Source: HGM11525 sp036307445
GTDB taxonomy: Bacteria > Bacillota > Clostridia > UBA1381
Direction: 5' to 3'
Assembly (NCBI GenBank): GCA_036307445.1
Contig: JAXJXP010000033.1
Location: forward strand, 19,670 to 83,669
DNA: 64,000 nt
Shown: in pieces, positions 1 through 8,044 of the stretch
How positions within the stretch are numbered: position 1 is the first letter of the stretch
Layout of the letters: each line of letters starts with the position of its first letter
Translations under genes and position numbers: made by a program
The notes under the pieces: generated by a model
What the model saw: only the letters and a program-made list of their open reading frames with translations
Database searches by the model: none
What the model was told of the DNA's origin: nothing

Positions 1-1
1 C

Positions 2-67
2 GGAACACACGAAGCAAATCCGACGATGGACCAGTGCACAGACTGCAAGTCCTTTGAATTGGGTTGA
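2..67 (+). CDS. C-terminal tail of a probable DUF1540 protein (partial)
   Basis: An open frame enters from the left edge and stops with TGA at 65-67, giving a 21-residue tail that ends CTDCKSFELG. The spacing of its last two cysteines and the closing Cys-x-Ser-Phe pattern resemble the end of small DUF1540 proteins, short cysteine-rich Firmicute proteins of unknown role. A hairpin terminator follows 16 nt after the stop, which supports a real gene end. The reading is tentative because only 21 codons are visible and another frame is open to position 57. Confidence 0.45.
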   Translation, partial: GTHEANPTMDQCTDCKSFELG

Positions 68-82
68 TATTCCTTTAACCGA

Positions 83-117
83 AAAGACGGCAACTGTTAA
101 CATTGCCGTCTTTTTTT
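83..117 (+). terminator. Intrinsic terminator after the left-edge gene
   Basis: An 11-bp perfect stem (83-93 with 103-113, core GACGGCAA/TTGCCGTC) encloses a 9-nt loop and runs into a T tract to 117. It lies between the left-edge gene and the convergent end of spoVT. Read on the minus strand it is followed by only four T, so it may serve spoVT weakly as well. Confidence 0.85.
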
Positions 118-150
118 GTATGTAGGGAACGCATTTATGCGTTCCGGAAT

Positions 151-687
151 TCAACCCTCCATATGTCTGCCCAAAAATCCCGCTGCAGATTCTGCAAGCT
201 TTGTTTCCACCTCGCCTGCCCTTTCACCCTCGTTCATAACAAAGATAACCGAGCCGATGGTATCGCCCTCGGAAACAATGGGGACAACAACTCCTGCACT
301 GTACTTATCCAAGCCCTCTGCAACGGCAATTCCATCGCCTGTGTTTGAACGGAAAGCTTGTTTGTCGTTCATAACCGATTCCACATCACTGCTGACTCTA
401 CGCTCCAAAAGCTCCTTTTTTGGTAGTCCCGATACTGCAATGATATTATCTCTGTCGGTGATTAGAGTGCCCTTACCTGTCGTTTTGGAAAGAGTTTCCG
501 CATAGGTTAAGGCAAATTCACCAAGCTCGCCGATGGGGGAATATTTCTTGAAAATAACCTCTCCGTCCTTTTCGGTAAATATTTCCAGAGGATCTCCTTC
601 GCGAATTCGCATAGTTCTGCGGATTTCCTTGGGTATCACAACTCTGCCTAAATCGTCTATTCTTCTAACAATTCCTGTTGCTTTCAT
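151..687 (-). CDS. spoVT: Stage V sporulation protein T (SpoVT), AbrB-family regulator
   Basis: 178 residues, the usual SpoVT length. Residues 1-50 form the swapped-hairpin AbrB DNA-binding domain (MKATGIVRRIDDLGRVVIPK); the remainder is the GAF-like sensor domain typical of SpoVT. In Bacillus the protein tunes sigma-G-dependent forespore genes late in sporulation. The ATG at 685-687 is preceded by GAAAGGA. SpoVT is normally under sigma-G; I could not place a convincing sigma-G promoter in the upstream 688-840 stretch. The gene stands alone on the minus strand, divergent from the SLH gene. It implies that the organism forms endospores. Confidence 0.95.
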   Translation of the reverse strand: MKATGIVRRIDDLGRVVIPKEIRRTMRIREGDPLEIFTEKDGEVIFKKYSPIGELGEFALTYAETLSKTTGKGTLITDRDNIIAVSGLPKKELLERRVSSDVESVMNDKQAFRSNTGDGIAVAEGLDKYSAGVVVPIVSEGDTIGSVIFVMNEGERAGEVETKLAESAAGFLGRHMEG

Positions 688-824
688 AGTAAATAACCAA
701 TCCTTTCGTAAAAAGAAAAATTTGATATGTAATCATATTGTTTACATAAAGCATAAAATTATCCGTAAAATTCCGCTTTTTTTATCATTATTTAGAAAAT
801 AAGGTCGAATAAATATTAACATCG

Positions 825-896
825 TATATTGATAAAAATTAAAAAATTGACAATATAACGGCTTATATTGTATAATAGAATAATACAAGTGTATGC
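825..896 (+). repeat. Duplicated promoter region, copy A
   Basis: This 72-nt stretch upstream of the SLH gene matches 2212-2284 upstream of parE. By hand alignment 65 of 72 positions are identical, with one 1-nt indel. The matched stretch contains an AT-rich upstream element (TATATTGATAAAAATT), the -35 and -10 boxes, and an initially transcribed segment ending GTGTATGC. Confidence 0.85.
847..876 (+). promoter_or_regulatory. Sigma-A promoter of the SLH gene
   Basis: TTGACA (847-852), an 18-nt spacer and TATAAT (871-876), with an A-rich UP-like stretch just upstream. Both hexamers match the housekeeping consensus perfectly. The predicted transcript starts near 883, about 55 nt before the SLH start codon. 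Confidence 0.85.
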
Positions 897-938
897 TACT
901 TTGGAAAAGTGGGGAAGAAAAGTGGAAGGGTGTGCTTT

Positions 939-2144
939 ATGAAAAGAATTATATGCTTAATATTGGCCATGGTGCTGTGCGGGACGACGGTCTTTGCAGA
1001 CGATGCTCTTAAGAAAAGAACCAGATTTAAAACGTGGGACGAGTTTCCTGAGAATTTTGGGGAGGGCATAGAATTTCCTAACGGCCACGGCATTGCTTTT
1101 ACCAAGGTATTTGACTTGGAGGAGACAGAAGATAACAATTATACTGATAAATATGGTTGGCCTGCCGAGGTGGTTAAAATTACAGTTGCAAAAGACTCTG
1201 TAATTATGGCTGGCTCCACGGATGCACAGATTTATTGCCTGTCCCCTGATGAGGATAATTGGTTTTGCGATGATAAATATTTTACTTGTGATAGCTCGTG
1301 TGATGGTTACACTATTGAGGATTTGGGAGTAGAGGTTTATGCAGAATATGAGAGTGATATAAAAGGTTATTATGACTATATTGCGTGGGCATTCACCGGA
1401 AAATCGGAGCTTAGTCATCTTAAAATAAAGATAATTACCAATGGTGTGTATTATTTTGATGTAACTATTCTGGACAAGGAGTTCGTATCAGAGAAGGAGG
1501 ATGAACCGCCAAAGCCTACAGAACCAATACAAAAGCCGCAGGAGGAAGAAAAGGAGGAGCCGATAGCTTTGGTAACGAGCTTTTCCGATGTACCCCAGAA
1601 GCATTGGGCATACAGTGCCGTTATGAATATGCAAAAGAGAGGGCTTTTTAGCGGTGTTTCTGCTCCGGTAAATGGTATAGGTACATTTGCTCCGAATAAG
1701 ACTATGTCAAAAAACGAGCTGTTGTTGGTGCTTGTAAGTGAGCTTTTTAGCGTCGAGCTGAAAGAGGAGCAGAAAATAGAACGACCAGCATATTTATGGT
1801 GGGAGAGTGCATATAACGTAGCATTGGACAAAGGACTTATTTACAGGAATGAATTTAACGACAACGGTGTTTTGCTGCTTGGCAACGATGTTACACGAGA
1901 GGAAATGGCGATGCTTCTGGACAGAGCATGCAGTCTTAAAGGATTTGCAGATGTAAGCCCTGTGCCTTCTGAAAGAATACCTGATTATAATAAAATTAAT
2001 AAGAAATACACAGACGCAGTGCGTTCGGTTTACAGCAGGGGCTTTATTGCGGGTATAGATGATATAGGAACATTTAATCCCAAGGGTGTTTTAACAAGAG
2101 CACAAGCGGCGGTAGTATTAGACAGATTTGTAAGCGCAAAATGA
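939..2144 (+). CDS. Secreted S-layer homology (SLH) domain protein
   Basis: 401 residues from the ATG at 939, preceded by GGAAGGG. A GTG at 909 in the same frame would put ten residues before the signal peptide and is less likely. Residues 1-20 form a signal peptide ending VFA|DD. A domain of about 160 residues with no recognised family follows, then a Pro/Glu-rich linker at about 185-210. Three SLH repeats fill about 215-401; the first begins FSDVPQKHWAY and the last ends RAQAAVVLDRF. SLH triplets anchor proteins to secondary cell-wall polymer, so this is an exported wall-attached protein. What the N-terminal domain does is unknown. Confidence 0.85.
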   Translation: MKRIICLILAMVLCGTTVFADDALKKRTRFKTWDEFPENFGEGIEFPNGHGIAFTKVFDLEETEDNNYTDKYGWPAEVVKITVAKDSVIMAGSTDAQIYCLSPDEDNWFCDDKYFTCDSSCDGYTIEDLGVEVYAEYESDIKGYYDYIAWAFTGKSELSHLKIKIITNGVYYFDVTILDKEFVSEKEDEPPKPTEPIQKPQEEEKEEPIALVTSFSDVPQKHWAYSAVMNMQKRGLFSGVSAPVNGIGTFAPNKTMSKNELLLVLVSELFSVELKEEQKIERPAYLWWESAYNVALDKGLIYRNEFNDNGVLLLGNDVTREEMAMLLDRACSLKGFADVSPVPSERIPDYNKINKKYTDAVRSVYSRGFIAGIDDIGTFNPKGVLTRAQAAVVLDRFVSAK

Positions 2145-2177
2145 TAAACAGACAGAGGATTTCCCTCTGTCTGTTTA
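2145..2177 (+). terminator. Hairpin terminator after the SLH gene
   Basis: A 14-bp perfect stem (2145-2158 with 2164-2177, core CAGACAGAGG) with a 5-nt loop starts right after the stop codon. Its 3' arm is CCTCTGTCTGTTTA, so the T run is short and termination may be incomplete. Confidence 0.7.
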
Positions 2178-2211
2178 CAGTTTCGGCATATTTTAGCAAC
2201 AAAAAGGGGCA

Positions 2212-2284
2212 TATATTGATAAAAATTAAAAAATTTGACAAAATAACCGCTTATGTAGTATAATAAAATAGTATAAGTGTATGC
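2212..2284 (+). repeat. Duplicated promoter region, copy B
   Basis: Second copy of the 825-896 region. The upstream AT-rich element is identical over 22 nt, both promoter hexamers are identical, and the transcript start segment ends in the same AAGTGTATGC. The difference is 7 substitutions and one inserted T before the -35 box. Confidence 0.85.
2235..2264 (+). promoter_or_regulatory. Sigma-A promoter of the parE-parC run
   Basis: TTGACA (2235-2240), an 18-nt spacer and TATAAT (2259-2264). The expected start near 2271 puts a 7-bp hairpin (CCGCTTT/AAAGCGG, 2284-2300) close to the transcript's 5' end, just ahead of the parE ribosome binding site GAAGGAG. Confidence 0.85.
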
Positions 2285-2314
2285 CGCTTTTATAAAGCGG
2301 AGAAGGAGAAGAAA

Positions 2315-4339
2315 ATGCCAAGAAAAAAGCAAGACTACGGCAACGAATCTATTTCCAGCTTGAAGGGTGCTGATCGAGTAAGAAAACGCCCCGGTGTTAT
2401 CTTCGGCTCGGACGGTCTGGAGGGCTGTGAGCATTCATTTTTTGAAATATTATCAAACTCTATCGACGAGGCTCGTGAGGGCTACGGAAAGGAGATAGAG
2501 GTTACCAGGTTTTTGGACGGTTCTATTGAGGTAAGGGACTACGGCAGAGGCATCCCTCTCGACTATAACGAAAAAGAGGGCAGATACAACTGGGATTTGG
2601 TTTACTGTGAGCTTTATGCCGGAGGTAAGTACAACAATAACTCCGCTGACGGTATGTACGAGTATTCTCTGGGACTTAATGGACTCGGTGCTTGTGCTAC
2701 GCAGTATTCGTCCGAGTATATGGACGTTGAGGTTATAAGAGACGGCACAAAATATACTCTGCATTTTGAAAAGGGACAAAATATCGGCGGACTCAAAAAA
2801 GAGAGTGCACCCGCCCGCGCAAAAACAGGCTCCGTTCAGCGATGGAAGCCTGATTTGGACGTATTTACCGACATAAATATACCTGTAGAGTATTTCCACG
2901 ATACACTCCGCCGTCAGTCTATGACAAATGCGGGCATAAAATTCACGCTATTTAACGAAACAGAGAACGGAATGGAGCTGTTTGAATACTATTACGAGAA
3001 AGGTATAGTTGACTACCTTTCAGAAAATGTGGGCGAGGACGGCTTTACCACCATTGAGGTGTGGGATGCAGAACGAAAAGGCAGAGACCGTGAGGACCAG
3101 CCCGAATACCGCCTTAAAATGCAGATTGCATTCTGTTTCTCAAACAAGGTAAATATGACAGAATATTACCACAACTCAAGCTGGCTTGAGCATGGCGGTG
3201 CACCTGATAAGGCGGTTAAAAATGCCTTCGTGTATGCAATCGACCAATATCTTAAGAATAACAATAAGTATAAAAAGAACGATTCTAAAATCACCTTTGT
3301 TGACGTGGCTGATTGCCTGGCACTTGTTATAAACTCGTTTTCTACACAGACCAGCTACGAGAATCAGACAAAGAAGTCTATAACAAATAAGTTTATTCAG
3401 GAGGCAATGACAGAGTTTTTGCGTCATCAGCTTGAGGTTTACTTTATTGAAAACCGTGCCGATGCCGAGAAAATTGCAAATCAGGTACTTGTAAACAAGC
3501 AAAGCCGTGAAAATGCCGACAAGGTGCGTATTGATGTCAAAAAGAAGTTGACAGGCACAATGGACGTTACAAACAGAGTTAAGAAGTTTGTTGACTGCCG
3601 TTCAAAAGACGTAACCAAGCGTGAAGTATATATAGTAGAGGGAGACTCTGCGTTAGGGTCGTGTAAGCTTGCGAGAAATCCTGAATTTCAGGCTATTATG
3701 CCAATCAGAGGCAAGATATTAAACTGCTTAAAGGCTGACTATGCGCAGATTTTTAAGAGTGATATTATTCTTGATTTGGTGCGGGTTTTAGGCTGTGGTA
3801 TTGAGATTAAGACCAAGCACAACAAGAACATCGAAACATTTAGCTTAGATAACTTAAGATGGGACAAGGTTATTATCTGTACCGATGCGGATGTCGACGG
3901 ATTCCAGATAAGAACACTCGTTCTTACTATGATTTACCGCCTGATGCCGACACTTATAGATGTTGGTAAGGTTTATATTGCTGAATCTCCGCTCTATGAG
4001 ATAGAGATTACCAAGGGAAAGAGAAAGGGCGAACAGCTTTTTGCCTATACCGATCAGGAAAAGGAGCAGCTTATAGCAAAGCTGACCGAGGATGGCTTAA
4101 GCAAGGGGCACGATGATTTTGATATAAAACGAAGCAAGGGTCTAGGTGAAAACCAGGCTGATATGATGAGTCTTACCACAATGCACCCTGCCACCCGCCG
4201 ACTAATCCGTGTAACACCCGAGAGCGTGGAAAGAACGGCGCAGATGTTTGATATTCTTTTGGGCAATAACTTAGAGAGCCGTAAGGAATACATTACCTTA
4301 AATGGTGCAAAATATATGGAAATGCTTGACGTAATGTAA
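2315..4339 (+). CDS. parE: Type IIA topoisomerase ATPase subunit, ParE/GyrB-like
   Basis: 674 residues. The GHKL ATPase domain carries the Mg-binding Asn48 (EILSNSIDEA), the DYGRGIP motif near 75 and GGKY near 107. The transducer domain follows, then the TOPRIM domain with Glu442 (EGDSALGS) and DADVD at 524-528. Paired with the adjacent ParC it forms the tetramer that relaxes or decatenates DNA using ATP. The motifs deviate from standard GyrB/ParE (EGDSALGSCK rather than EGDSAGGSAK; DVDGFQIRT rather than DVDGSHIRT), so this is a divergent clade, most likely topoisomerase IV-type with true gyrase encoded elsewhere. The start ATG follows AGAAGGAGAAGAAA. Confidence 0.88.
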   Translation: MPRKKQDYGNESISSLKGADRVRKRPGVIFGSDGLEGCEHSFFEILSNSIDEAREGYGKEIEVTRFLDGSIEVRDYGRGIPLDYNEKEGRYNWDLVYCELYAGGKYNNNSADGMYEYSLGLNGLGACATQYSSEYMDVEVIRDGTKYTLHFEKGQNIGGLKKESAPARAKTGSVQRWKPDLDVFTDINIPVEYFHDTLRRQSMTNAGIKFTLFNETENGMELFEYYYEKGIVDYLSENVGEDGFTTIEVWDAERKGRDREDQPEYRLKMQIAFCFSNKVNMTEYYHNSSWLEHGGAPDKAVKNAFVYAIDQYLKNNNKYKKNDSKITFVDVADCLALVINSFSTQTSYENQTKKSITNKFIQEAMTEFLRHQLEVYFIENRADAEKIANQVLVNKQSRENADKVRIDVKKKLTGTMDVTNRVKKFVDCRSKDVTKREVYIVEGDSALGSCKLARNPEFQAIMPIRGKILNCLKADYAQIFKSDIILDLVRVLGCGIEIKTKHNKNIETFSLDNLRWDKVIICTDADVDGFQIRTLVLTMIYRLMPTLIDVGKVYIAESPLYEIEITKGKRKGEQLFAYTDQEKEQLIAKLTEDGLSKGHDDFDIKRSKGLGENQADMMSLTTMHPATRRLIRVTPESVERTAQMFDILLGNNLESRKEYITLNGAKYMEMLDVM

Positions 4340-4358
4340 GAAAGGGGGCAAAGTGCAA

Positions 4359-6578
4359 ATGGCGAGAAAGAAAGAGCCGGAAAAAGAGAATAATTATGTG
4401 CCTGCCCCTATACAGGAGCAGCCGATTACAGAAACACTTGAAACTAACTATATGCCCTATGCGATGAGCGTAATAATATCCCGTGCGATTCCTGAGATTG
4501 ATGGACTGAAGCCGTCACACAGAAAGCTTCTTTATACTATGTATAAGATGGGACTTCTGGGCGGAAAGCTTACTAAGTCTGCCAATATTGTAGGTCAGAC
4601 GATGAAATTAAACCCTCACGGCGACCAGGCGATTTATGCTACAATGGTACGTCTTACCGAGGGTAATCAGACACTTTTGTTGCCGCTCATAGAGTCAAAG
4701 GGTAACTTCGGTAAGCAGTATTCGAGGGATATGGCTTATGCAGCGGCACGTTACACCGAGGCAAGATTAGCACCTGTGTGCAGTGAGCTTTTTACCGATA
4801 TTAATAAGAATACAGTTAAGTTTGTAGACAGCTATGACGGCGAGATGCAGGAACCGACACTTTTGCCTGTGTCATTTCCGAACATTCTTGTAAACCCCAA
4901 CCTCGGTATTGCGGTTGGTATGGCAAGTAATATCTGTTCGTTTAATCTTACCGAGGTCTGTAATGCTACAATCGCATACTTAAAGGACCCGAAAACAGAT
5001 ATTATGGAGCATATGCCTGCACCAGATTTTCCTTTGGGCGGTAATATTATATATGATGAAGCACAGATGCACGAAATTTACGAAACGGGCAGAGGCAGCT
5101 TCAAAATGCGTGCCGAGTACACGTATGATAAGAAGAACAACTGTATTGAAGTAACGGAGATTCCGTACTCAACGACTGTTGAGGCTATTATAGAAAAACT
5201 TTTGGAGCTTATAAAGGCTAATAAGCTTAAGGAAATATCCGATGTCCGTGATGAAACGGGACTCGAGGGCTTTAAGCTTACTATCGACTTAAAGAGAGGC
5301 ACAAATCCCGATGATTTGATGCTCAAGCTCTTTAAGATGACACCGCTTGAGGACAGCTTTGGCTGTAACTTTAACGTGCTTATTGAAAATACCCCCAAGG
5401 TTTTGGGCGTAAGGGATATAATCGGCGAGTGGGTAGAGTTTCGAATGAGCTGCATCAAGAGAGGATTGCAGTACGATATTGATAAGAAGACCGAAAGACT
5501 TCATCTTTTGACGGGTCTTAAGAAGATACTTCTTGATATTGACAAAGCAGTTTCTATCATCCGCCACACCGAGCTTGAGGCAGATGTTGTGCCAAACTTG
5601 ATGGTCGGCTTTGACATTGACAAAACTCAGGCTGAGTATGTGGCAGAGATTAAGCTCAGAAACTTAAACAGAGAGTATATTCTAAAACGTACCGATGATA
5701 TTGAAAAGCTTATTGATGAGATAGATGAATTAAACCGTATTCTTTCGAGCGACAAGGCGGTTAAAAAGGTTATTTCAAAACAGCTTGAGGAGATTTCCAA
5801 GAAATACGGCAAGGAACGCAAATCCCGTCTTATTAAGGGTGAAGAGATAGAGGTTTACGAAGAAAGTGCCAATATAGAGGATTATCCTGTTACGGTATTT
5901 GTTACAAAGGACGGTTATCTTAAGAAGGTTACGCATCAGAGCCTTAAATTTACCACCTCGGAGCATAAGCTTAAAGAGGATGACGTTATCGTACAGACTG
6001 TTGAAACCACAAATAAGAGCGAAGTTTTGTTCTTTACAGATAAGTCAACCGTTTATAAAACTCGTCTTTATGATATTGACGATGGTAAGGTTGCGGCAAT
6101 GGGTGAATATATGCCTCAGGTAATGGGCTTTGAAAATGATGAGAAGCCAGTATATGCCGTAATAACCGCTGATTACTCGGGTCATATGCTTTTTGCCTTT
6201 GAAAACGGCAAGATGGCACGAGTGCCGATTTCGGCGTATGCAACCAAAACCAACAGAAAACGTCTTATAAATGCATACTCTGATAAATCGCCGATAGTTT
6301 CAATTAATTATATTGCGGATGATACCGAGTTTGCGGCATTTACTGATAATAATAAGGCACTTGTGTTCAGCTCAGATAAAATTCCTGAAAAGACAACCAA
6401 GTCGACTCAGGGCGTTCAGGTGATGAAGATTACCAAAAAGGGAGCAAAGATTGTGCGTGTTCTGCCTCTTGACAGGGCAGAGCTTGAAGACCCCGGACAT
6501 TTTAGAACAAAGAATATACCGGCGGCAGGCTCATTCTTAAGGAAAGATGATGTACAGTTATCGCTTTTTGATAACTAA
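4359..6578 (+). CDS. parC: Type IIA topoisomerase cleavage subunit, ParC/GyrA-like
   Basis: 739 residues from the ATG at 4359, 10 nt after AAAGGGGG; a GTG at 4353 in frame is the alternative. The winged-helix and tower cleavage core contains catalytic Tyr132 (AAARYTEARL), and a beta-pinwheel C-terminal domain fills about 500-739. The quinolone-contact loop reads NPHGDQAIYA: the position equal to E. coli GyrA Ser83 is Gln90 and that of Asp87 is Ala94, so both classical drug-anchoring residues are absent. No GyrA-box is obvious, which fits topoisomerase IV rather than gyrase. It begins 19 nt after parE ends, so the two are surely co-transcribed. Confidence 0.88.
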   Translation: MARKKEPEKENNYVPAPIQEQPITETLETNYMPYAMSVIISRAIPEIDGLKPSHRKLLYTMYKMGLLGGKLTKSANIVGQTMKLNPHGDQAIYATMVRLTEGNQTLLLPLIESKGNFGKQYSRDMAYAAARYTEARLAPVCSELFTDINKNTVKFVDSYDGEMQEPTLLPVSFPNILVNPNLGIAVGMASNICSFNLTEVCNATIAYLKDPKTDIMEHMPAPDFPLGGNIIYDEAQMHEIYETGRGSFKMRAEYTYDKKNNCIEVTEIPYSTTVEAIIEKLLELIKANKLKEISDVRDETGLEGFKLTIDLKRGTNPDDLMLKLFKMTPLEDSFGCNFNVLIENTPKVLGVRDIIGEWVEFRMSCIKRGLQYDIDKKTERLHLLTGLKKILLDIDKAVSIIRHTELEADVVPNLMVGFDIDKTQAEYVAEIKLRNLNREYILKRTDDIEKLIDEIDELNRILSSDKAVKKVISKQLEEISKKYGKERKSRLIKGEEIEVYEESANIEDYPVTVFVTKDGYLKKVTHQSLKFTTSEHKLKEDDVIVQTVETTNKSEVLFFTDKSTVYKTRLYDIDDGKVAAMGEYMPQVMGFENDEKPVYAVITADYSGHMLFAFENGKMARVPISAYATKTNRKRLINAYSDKSPIVSINYIADDTEFAAFTDNNKALVFSSDKIPEKTTKSTQGVQVMKITKKGAKIVRVLPLDRAELEDPGHFRTKNIPAAGSFLRKDDVQLSLFDN

Positions 6579-6590
6579 GGGGGAGGATTT

Positions 6591-7325
6591 ATGGATACAG
6601 TAAATATCTTGGGTGCAAAAATCTCAATGATGGGAATTGAAGAGTCGGTTGACTACATTATGGATATGATGCAGCAAAGTGGAAATCACGCGGTTTTCAC
6701 GCCCAATTCGGAAATTGTGATGAATGCATATAAGAATAAGGAGTTTTTAGACCTAATAAACGATGCTGATTTGTTGACGGCTGATGGAATAGGGCTCGTT
6801 TATGCGTCTAAAATCGTAGGCAAGCCTATTTATGAGCGAGCGGCAGGGTGTGATATAGCAATGGAGCTTGTGGCTCGTATGGCACAAGAGGACAAAACAC
6901 TATTCCTTTTTGGAAGCAAGCCCGGAACTGCCGAGAGAGCGGCTGATATCCTTATGGAAGAAAACCCGGGGTTGAAGGTAGTAGGTTGTAGAAACGGATA
7001 CTTCAAACCTGAGGAAACGGAAGAAATTATAAGTGAAATAAACTCTTCGGGTGCTGATGTTCTTTGGGTATGTCTTGGTTCTCCTGCACAGGAAAAATGG
7101 ATTATGGCGAATAAGGATAAGCTCTGGTGCAAGGTTATGATGGGACTTGGCGGCTCGCTGGATGCAATAACAGGCGATATGCCCCGTGCACCTGAGTGGT
7201 GGTGCAATCACGGCTTGGAGTGGCTCTATCGTCTTATGAAACAGCCGTCAAGAATTGGCAGAATGATGTCTCTGCCGAAATTCGGTCTTACAGTTCTTAT
7301 TCATGGAAGAAAATTTCCGCAGTAA
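6591..7325 (+). CDS. tagA: WecG/TagA/CpsF-family glycosyltransferase
   Basis: 244 residues, the full length of the family. Family hallmarks are TPNSEIVMNA near 37, the LTADGIGLVYAS segment near 62, the GS-KPGTAERAA nucleotide-sugar region, and the conserved C-terminal end with RAPEWWCNHGLEWLYRL. These enzymes add N-acetylmannosamine or a similar aminosugar to a lipid-linked undecaprenyl-PP-GlcNAc primer on the inner membrane face, for teichoic acid or another wall polymer. The acceptor and sugar here are inferred from the family only. It starts 12 nt after parC behind GGGGGAGG. Confidence 0.88.
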   Translation: MDTVNILGAKISMMGIEESVDYIMDMMQQSGNHAVFTPNSEIVMNAYKNKEFLDLINDADLLTADGIGLVYASKIVGKPIYERAAGCDIAMELVARMAQEDKTLFLFGSKPGTAERAADILMEENPGLKVVGCRNGYFKPEETEEIISEINSSGADVLWVCLGSPAQEKWIMANKDKLWCKVMMGLGGSLDAITGDMPRAPEWWCNHGLEWLYRLMKQPSRIGRMMSLPKFGLTVLIHGRKFPQ

Positions 7326-7338
7326 AGGGGAATAATAA

Positions 7339-8013
7339 ATGGGAATACTTATTGCAGTTGAGGGTGTTGATGCAAGCGGTAAGCAGACGCAGACCGAGCT
7401 TTTGTATCAGCATCTTATAAATAAAGGTATTGATGTAAGACGTTTGTCATTTCCTGTATATGACAGCGACTCGTCAGCAGGTGTCAGGATGTACTTAAAC
7501 GGCGAGCTGTCGGAAAGGGCGGAGGATATTACGGCATATGCGGCATCCAGTCTTTTTGCGGCAGACAGATTTTTAAGCTTCAAAAGCGACTGGGGCAAGG
7601 ATTACGAATCGGGCAGGTTGATACTTTGCGACCGTTATGTCGGCTCTAATATGATTCATCAGGCTTGCAAGCTTGATGGCGGGGAGAAGGATAAATTCCT
7701 TGACTGGCTTGATGATTTTGAGTTTGGGATTTACTCTCTTCCGAAGCCTGATTTGACTCTTTTTCTTGATATGCCGCCCGAAATGGGCAGAAAGCTTATA
7801 GAGGCAAGGCGTAATAAGATAGATAATTCCGAGCAGCACGATATTCACGAGAGGGACAAGGCTTATCTTGAGAAAAGCTATTATAATGCTTGTGCAGTTG
7901 CTGATAAGTTTGGCTGGACAAGGATTCGCTGTGTAGATGGCGATAAGATAAGAGCGGTGGAAGATATTAGTCGGGAAATCTGTGCTATTGCTGACAATGT
8001 ATTAAAGAATTAA
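7339..8013 (+). CDS. tmk: Thymidylate kinase (dTMP kinase)
   Basis: 224 residues. The P-loop is EGVDASGKQTQ, where the usual Ser/Thr after Lys is Gln; the DR(Y/F)xGSxxxxQ motif appears as DRYVGSNMIHQ near 98. The lid region is RRNKIDNSEQHD. The enzyme phosphorylates dTMP to dTDP in the cytoplasm for DNA synthesis. The Gln in the P-loop and the slightly long protein place it in a variant branch, so another deoxynucleotide monophosphate as substrate is possible. It lies 13 nt after the glycosyltransferase, behind AAAGGGGAAT. Confidence 0.82.
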   Translation: MGILIAVEGVDASGKQTQTELLYQHLINKGIDVRRLSFPVYDSDSSAGVRMYLNGELSERAEDITAYAASSLFAADRFLSFKSDWGKDYESGRLILCDRYVGSNMIHQACKLDGGEKDKFLDWLDDFEFGIYSLPKPDLTLFLDMPPEMGRKLIEARRNKIDNSEQHDIHERDKAYLEKSYYNACAVADKFGWTRIRCVDGDKIRAVEDISREICAIADNVLKN

Positions 8014-8044
8014 GGGGAAAATAATTCGAATACGAGGTGCAACA

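Noticed and set aside
909..938. GTG start for the SLH protein
   Set aside because: It would place ten residues ahead of a standard signal peptide. The ATG at 939 has the better ribosome binding site.
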